Source of the DNA: UBA6022 sp036382575
GTDB taxonomy: Bacteria > Patescibacteriota > Saccharimonadia > Saccharimonadales > Saccharimonadaceae
Length of the DNA stretch: 15,497 nucleotides
Direction of reading: 5' to 3'
Assembly (NCBI GenBank): GCA_036382575.1
Contig: DASVHL010000035.1
Coordinates: 1 to 15,497 of the forward strand
In this document: positions 12,357-15,497 of the stretch, in pieces
How positions within the stretch are numbered: position 1 is the first letter of the stretch
Layout of the letters: each line of letters starts with the position of its first letter
Program-made: the position numbers and the translations under genes
Notes under the pieces: model-generated
Seen by the model: only the letters and a program-made list of their open reading frames with translations
The model's database searches: none
What the model was told of the DNA's origin: nothing

Positions 12357-13817
12357 ATGAGTAGGAAAATCACAGATTACTTCCTGTACCGCTGGCGCTA
12401 TATTATCGGCTACGGCGTCATTGGATTAACTATCGTTGGCTTGTTGCTTGTTGCATTCTTGTATGCACCTGGCGGACTGAGCGAAAATGAGATGAAGACT
12501 GTTGTGGCTAGCGGTAATCTATCTCTCACATCATTGGAATCATTCAAACCGACATCAATCATTAATCTACCGTATAACTTGCTGCAGCATGCTAGTATGG
12601 CACTGTTTGGTGTTAATAATCTAAGCATTAAGCTTCCGTCACTTATTCTTGGTGGCCTATCGGCTGTCGGTATGATCCTGCTGCTACAAATGTGGTTCCG
12701 TCGTAACGTTGCTGTCCTAACGACTGTCCTGATCATTACCACTGGTCAGTTCTTGTTTATGGCCCAAAACGGTACGCCGGGCATTGGTTATATATTTTGG
12801 TCAGTGTGGCTGCTCGTCGCCGCAATGATGGTATCCCGACGCGCAAAATTCCTTGGGTTATGGAAAGTGATCTTGTTCAGTTCTGCTGCGTTCAGCCTCT
12901 ATACACCGCTTAGTATCTATATACTCATTGCGCTTATTAGTGCAGTTGCCCTTCATCCGCACCTCCGTTATCTGATGCGTCAATTGCTCAAGGCTCGTGC
13001 CAAGGTCGCGATTGCCTCGGCCTGTGCGCTCATTATCATCACGCCACTTATTTATGGCATCATTAAAGATCCGTCAGTAGCATTAACACTCCTTGGTATT
13101 CCAAGTGAAATGCCGGACTTAAAAGAAAACTTGTTAATTCTCCTCAAGCAATATTTTAGCTTCATGAGTATCAGTAATGGTGTCGCAACCACACCAATTT
13201 ACAGTCTAGGATCGATGATTTTAATCGTCCTTGGTATTATTCGACTATCAACCACAAAATACACCGCTCGTAGCTATATTATTAGCGCCTGGGTACTGTT
13301 ATTGCTGCCAGTCTTATTGATCAACCCAGCATTTACAAGCATTACATTCGTACCTGCTATGTTATTGATGGCAATGGGCATTAGTACATTACTACGAAGC
13401 TGGTACCAACTTTTTCCAAAGAATCCCTATGCTCGTATTGTCGGCTTGCTGCCGTTAACTATTCTTGTCGGCGGAATGTTCTTTAGTGGACTGGAACGCT
13501 ATGTTTATAGCTATACCAATAACCCGCAAGTCGCGACTTACTTCTCACATGACCTTAAATTGCTCAATAAACAATTAGCTATCAAGAGCCGCCCAAACAT
13601 AACACTCTTGGTATCACCGGCCGAAAAACCTTTCTATGATATTGTCGCTCGTCACAATAAAAAGCTTGTTGTTTCGACACCATCGAACACAACGACACCA
13701 ACAACTATCGTCAGCCGCGATGCATATGCCATGGGCAAATACGGCGAACCCAAGCAAATCGTGACAGACCCACTAACAAATGGTTCAGATCGCTTTTACA
13801 TCTATAAAAGAGACTAA
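12357..13817 (+). CDS. Polytopic membrane protein, probable GT-C-type glycosyltransferase
   Basis: The 486-aa protein has about ten hydrophobic helices; the first spans residues 15-36. A short outside loop with the acidic motif SENE (42-45) follows. The sequence then runs through INLPYNLLQHASMALFGV and LSIKLPSLILGGLSAVGMILL. This resembles the start of GT39/ArnT/PMT-like GT-C enzymes: a catalytic acidic residue in the first loop, then an amphipathic stretch and an LFG..RLPS..G segment. These enzymes move a sugar from a lipid carrier onto protein or glycan outside the membrane. The canonical DE pair is not seen exactly, so the call is tentative. The last 100 or so residues form a soluble domain. 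It is inserted between dnaB and ybaB and has its own promoter. Confidence 0.7.
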   Translation: MSRKITDYFLYRWRYIIGYGVIGLTIVGLLLVAFLYAPGGLSENEMKTVVASGNLSLTSLESFKPTSIINLPYNLLQHASMALFGVNNLSIKLPSLILGGLSAVGMILLLQMWFRRNVAVLTTVLIITTGQFLFMAQNGTPGIGYIFWSVWLLVAAMMVSRRAKFLGLWKVILFSSAAFSLYTPLSIYILIALISAVALHPHLRYLMRQLLKARAKVAIASACALIIITPLIYGIIKDPSVALTLLGIPSEMPDLKENLLILLKQYFSFMSISNGVATTPIYSLGSMILIVLGIIRLSTTKYTARSYIISAWVLLLLPVLLINPAFTSITFVPAMLLMAMGISTLLRSWYQLFPKNPYARIVGLLPLTILVGGMFFSGLERYVYSYTNNPQVATYFSHDLKLLNKQLAIKSRPNITLLVSPAEKPFYDIVARHNKKLVVSTPSNTTTPTTIVSRDAYAMGKYGEPKQIVTDPLTNGSDRFYIYKRD

Positions 13818-13825
13818 AAATAACG

Positions 13826-13831
13826 TATACT
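13826..13831 (+). promoter_or_regulatory. -10 element of ybaB-recR
   Basis: TATACT lies just after the membrane protein stop, with neither a TG extension nor a clear -35. It would give a leader of about 25 nt containing AGAGGAGA before ATG 13863. It is weak evidence for an independent ybaB-recR transcript. Confidence 0.35.
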
Positions 13832-13862
13832 AAGAACATAAACAAGACAGAGGAGACAGAGT

Positions 13863-14153
13863 ATGGCTTTTGATAAAATGAAAATGTTGAATGATTTGCG
13901 TAAAGCGCAAAAAGACCTTGCAAAGGAAATTATTGAAGTTGAAGCAGGTGATGGCGCAGTTGTTGTTCAAATCAACGGTGAGCTAAAGATCAAAAGCGTC
14001 AAGATCGACCCAGCAGCCGTTGACCTAGATGACATTTCAGAACTAGAGCACTGGATCGAAATCGCTGTACGTGACGGCCTCGCCAAAGCTCAAGAAGTTG
14101 CTGCTGAAAAAATGAAGCCACTTATGGGCGGCCTCGGTAACCTCGGTCTCTAA
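13863..14153 (+). CDS. ybaB: YbaB/EbfC family nucleoid-associated protein
   Basis: YbaB/EbfC proteins are small dimeric DNA-binding proteins; the gene usually lies between dnaX and recR. The 96-aa protein is of normal length. It has an N-terminal charged helix (MKMLNDLRKAQKDLAKE), a central beta sheet (AVVVQINGELKIKSVKIDP) and a C-terminal helix (LEHWIEIAVRDGLAKAQEVAAEKM) ending in a Gly-rich tail. GAGGAG lies 7 nt before ATG 13863. The AAAGG for recR overlaps its stop codon. The function fits replication and recombination neighbours, but direct roles in this lineage are unknown. Confidence 0.93.
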   Translation: MAFDKMKMLNDLRKAQKDLAKEIIEVEAGDGAVVVQINGELKIKSVKIDPAAVDLDDISELEHWIEIAVRDGLAKAQEVAAEKMKPLMGGLGNLGL

Positions 14154-14163
14154 AGGTTAGTCT

Positions 14164-14778
14164 ATGGCGCAGCTTCTTCCTGCAGCGCTACTACGCGCAA
14201 TCGATGAATTAGGACGTCTACCTGGTGTCGGTGCTCGCACCGCAGAACGGTATGCATATTTCTTGTTGCGCAGCGACCAGCACGTCAATGACAAGCTCGC
14301 CTCGGCCATCGCACAGCTGCATACAGGCGTTAAAACCTGCCCAGTGACATTCGCACTTATCGATACAGACGAGGATGTATCTGCGCTCTATAGTGATCCA
14401 TCACGTAATAAAAAACTTATTGCAGTGGTTGAAGAGCCACTCGATATCATCGCACTAGAACGGACCGGCCAGTATAACGGCACCTATCACGTTCTGGGTG
14501 GTGCTATTTCACCAATCGATGGCGTTGGGCCAGAACAACTTCATATTCCTGAACTCCTAAAACGTATCAAGGAAGATGAAGTTGAAGAACTTATTATCGC
14601 AACTAACGCCAGTGTTGAAGGCGAATCAACCGCACTCTTTTTGCAGCGCCATATTCAAGAGCAGGGCATGACTATTAAAATGAGCCGCTTAGCCCGCGGC
14701 TTGCCAGTTGGCGTTGACCTAGAATACGCTGATCAGATTACCTTAACTCACGCTCTTGAAGGCCGCCGAATACTCTAA
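14164..14778 (+). CDS. recR: Recombination protein RecR with degenerate zinc finger
   Basis: RecR works with RecO (and RecF) to load RecA at gaps. The 204-aa protein has the N-terminal helix-hairpin-helix LGRLPGVGARTAERYAYFLL, a finger region, and the Toprim domain (VVEEPLDIIALERTGQYNG, GGAISPIDGVGPE, IIATNASVEGESTA). The C-terminal Walker-B-like RLARGLPVGVDLEYADQITL follows. In the finger, the four positions that are normally Cys read Cys59, Thr62, Ser73 and Tyr76. The CxxC spacing and the following DPSR are kept, so zinc binding must be lost. Its Shine-Dalgarno AAAGG (14152-14156) overlaps the ybaB stop, so the two are co-translated. A terminator follows 12 nt after the stop. Confidence 0.95.
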   Translation: MAQLLPAALLRAIDELGRLPGVGARTAERYAYFLLRSDQHVNDKLASAIAQLHTGVKTCPVTFALIDTDEDVSALYSDPSRNKKLIAVVEEPLDIIALERTGQYNGTYHVLGGAISPIDGVGPEQLHIPELLKRIKEDEVEELIIATNASVEGESTALFLQRHIQEQGMTIKMSRLARGLPVGVDLEYADQITLTHALEGRRIL

Positions 14779-14789
14779 CCAAATAAATA

Positions 14790-14830
14790 GACCCTCACAT
14801 GGAGGGTCATAAGTTCTGGAGCAATGCTCG
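14790..14830. repeat. Two-hairpin repeat element, copy 1 (with terminator)
   Basis: The first hairpin is GACCCTC (14790-14796), loop ACATG, GAGGGTC (14802-14808). After ATAAGTTCTG comes a second small hairpin, GAGCA-A-TGCTC (about 14819-14829). The minus strand reads the first hairpin followed by the T-rich TATTTATTT. It therefore probably ends minus-strand transcription from the small membrane gene, and may also stop recR. A near-identical copy lies at 15418. Confidence 0.7.
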
Positions 14831-14840
14831 ACAGCTACCA

Positions 14841-14852
14841 CCGCAAAAGCGG
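14841..14852. other. Short hairpin in the recR-downstream intergenic region
   Basis: CCGC-AAAA-GCGG forms a 4-bp stem with an A4 loop. It lies between the repeat element and the long inverted repeat, in a 180-bp stretch with no coding sequence that I can support. Confidence 0.3.
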
Positions 14853-14889
14853 AACGTTTAGTTACTCTAGAAGTACGGAATAACAGCGC

Positions 14890-14949
14890 GGCTGGGCTAG
14901 GTGAATGCTTGAGTGACGTTAATCACCATGATTTCCACCTAGCCCAGCC
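14890..14949. repeat. Long-armed inverted repeat (14-bp perfect arms)
   Basis: GGCTGGGCTAGGTG (14890-14903) is the exact reverse complement of 14936-14949. The 32-nt loop contains a further GTGA/TCAC stem (14913-14916, 14923-14926). It starts 10 bp after the stop of the minus-strand membrane gene and has no U-run. It is most likely part of that gene's 3' untranslated region, or a structured RNA. Confidence 0.6.
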
Positions 14950-14959
14950 CGTACGCTAT

Positions 14960-15283
14960 CTACTTGGACCGACTGCGATCGTTCACCCACCAAAAGACGC
15001 AGGTAAAAACGCAGAATATCGCCCCCCAGACTACCGAGTGTGAGCCAACAATAACGCGCGGCGTCATTAAGTAGCCGACAAGGGCACTAATACCAATAAG
15101 CACCACGAGCCCAGTGGCTACCCAGATAAAAAACTTACCTAACCGTGAGTACTTTTGGTAGTCATCTCGATCATCTTGGGTTTTTCTACCACGCACAATG
15201 TAGGCAAGCATCATCGTCAGTAGTGCAGCAGCACTTACGATCATGAACGCTACAGACACTACCAGTGCTACTATTTCCAGCAT
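14960..15283 (-). CDS. Small membrane protein, 107 aa, three predicted helices
   Basis: I do not recognise a family. From ATG 15283 the protein begins with a hydrophobic helix (residues of about 3-30). A charged, probably cytoplasmic, loop follows (RGRKTQDDRDDYQKYSRLGK). Two more helices lie near 51-73 and 84-102, and the tail NDRSRSK is basic. The positive-inside rule would put the loop and C-terminus on the same side only if the third segment does not fully cross, so topology is uncertain. AGGAG lies 6 nt before this ATG, which favours it over the longer frame beginning at 15367. It is driven by a perfect-consensus promoter and flanked by two copies of the two-hairpin repeat. It ends in TAG. 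Confidence 0.75.
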   Translation of the reverse strand: MLEIVALVVSVAFMIVSAAALLTMMLAYIVRGRKTQDDRDDYQKYSRLGKFFIWVATGLVVLIGISALVGYLMTPRVIVGSHSVVWGAIFCVFTCVFWWVNDRSRSK

Positions 15284-15355
15284 TATTTTCTCCTGTGGAT
15301 CGTGGCCGTATGTATGTCTCTGTACTTCCAGCCAAGCAATGACTAAACTGATAAT

Positions 15356-15384
15356 ATTATATATCATTGCAATAATTTTGTCAA
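15356..15384 (-). promoter_or_regulatory. Perfect consensus promoter of the small membrane protein
   Basis: On the minus strand TTGACA (15379-15384), exactly 17 nt, then TATAAT (15356-15361). Both hexamers and the spacing match the sigma-70-type consensus exactly. The leader would be about 65 nt. Confidence 0.85.
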
Positions 15385-15417
15385 TTTACGAGCTGTCATG
15401 GAAACAACAAAGAAAAA

Positions 15418-15460
15418 GACCCTCACATGGAGGGTCAAAAGTGTTTTGGAGCAGTGCTCA
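15418..15460. repeat. Two-hairpin repeat element, copy 2 (with terminator)
   Basis: The hairpin GACCCTC (15418-15424), ACATG, GAGGGTC (15430-15436) is identical to copy 1. It is followed by AAAAGTGTTTTG and then GAGCA-G-TGCTC (15448-15458), so only the loop base of the second hairpin changes. On the minus strand TTTTTC follows the first stem, giving a textbook terminator for a transcript entering from the right. From 15461 to 15497 I see only a small GAGC-CGAA-GCTC hairpin and no supportable gene. Confidence 0.72.
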
Positions 15461-15497
15461 CGAATGGTATAAGTGTCGGAGCCGAAGCTCATCCCCC

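Noticed and set aside
14820..14883. 19-codon ORF starting at ATG 14824 inside the repeat element
   Set aside because: It has no proper Shine-Dalgarno, copy 2 of the repeat lacks the ATG, and the sequence is better explained by hairpins.
15437..15497. End of a minus-strand gene entering from the right edge
   Set aside because: The terminator at 15418 suggests one exists, but fewer than 15 codons would be in view and more than one frame is possible. I cannot support a reading frame.
1..15497. CRISPR arrays, tRNA or rRNA genes, insertion sequences, phage genes, toxin-antitoxin pairs
   Set aside because: I looked for regular repeats, TTCGA-type T-loops with acceptor pairing, transposase or integrase motifs and small paired genes. 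None were convincing.

Overview
The window looks like chromosomal DNA of a Patescibacteria/CPR bacterium, most likely Saccharibacteria (TM7). This placement is inferred from gene content and protein features, not from a search. The supporting features are a DnaX without its Cys4 zinc module, a RecR that has lost three of its four zinc cysteines, ribosomal protein L1 with an Ala/Glu/Lys-rich N-terminal extension, a type IV pilin, compact packing with 1-bp gene overlaps, and several genes whose -10 box sits only 6-7 nt before the start codon. The standard code fits: the ORFs run through without internal TGA. However, none of the 20 annotated genes ends in TGA (16 TAA, 4 TAG).

Layout. (1) 1-867: the 3' part of rplA (L1) and a perfect bidirectional terminator. 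(2) 868-1530: an unrecognised minus-strand protein. (3) 1716-5541: a thymidylate and nucleotide-pool cluster. It holds thyA (+), a folA/ITPase pair (-), and an overlapping NUDIX-dcd-tmk operon (+). Together these can route dCTP to dUMP or dUTP, then dTMP and dTDP, recycle the folate cofactor, and clean the nucleotide pool. (4) 5546-6840: two more unrecognised minus-strand proteins. (5) 6889-8180: promoter, L10-leader attenuator, rplJ and rplL, closed by a terminator. The usual rplKAJL cluster is therefore split by about 6.4 kb. (6) 8279-9409: a type IV pilin and an unrecognised 171-aa protein with a coiled coil and a beta-rich region. (7) 9498-14778: a replication/recombination block, dnaX-dnaB-(GT-C-like membrane protein)-ybaB-recR. 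This is the common dnaX-ybaB-recR cluster with two genes inserted. (8) 14779-15497: a structured non-coding stretch, a small three-helix membrane protein under a perfect-consensus promoter, and two copies of a two-hairpin repeat on either side of it.

Regulation visible in the sequence. Most promoters found carry an extended -10 (TGn followed by a TATAAT-like hexamer), often with a weak -35. Some transcripts appear leaderless, while others have classical Shine-Dalgarno sites. The L10 leader contains an intrinsic terminator whose 5' arm can alternatively pair with the very start of the transcript. I saw no tRNA, rRNA, CRISPR array, transposase or phage gene. I see no clear undescribed multi-gene system. 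The best leads are the zinc-less DnaX and RecR, the leaderless/extended -10 promoter pattern, the absence of TGA stops, the duplicated two-hairpin element, and three orphan proteins.
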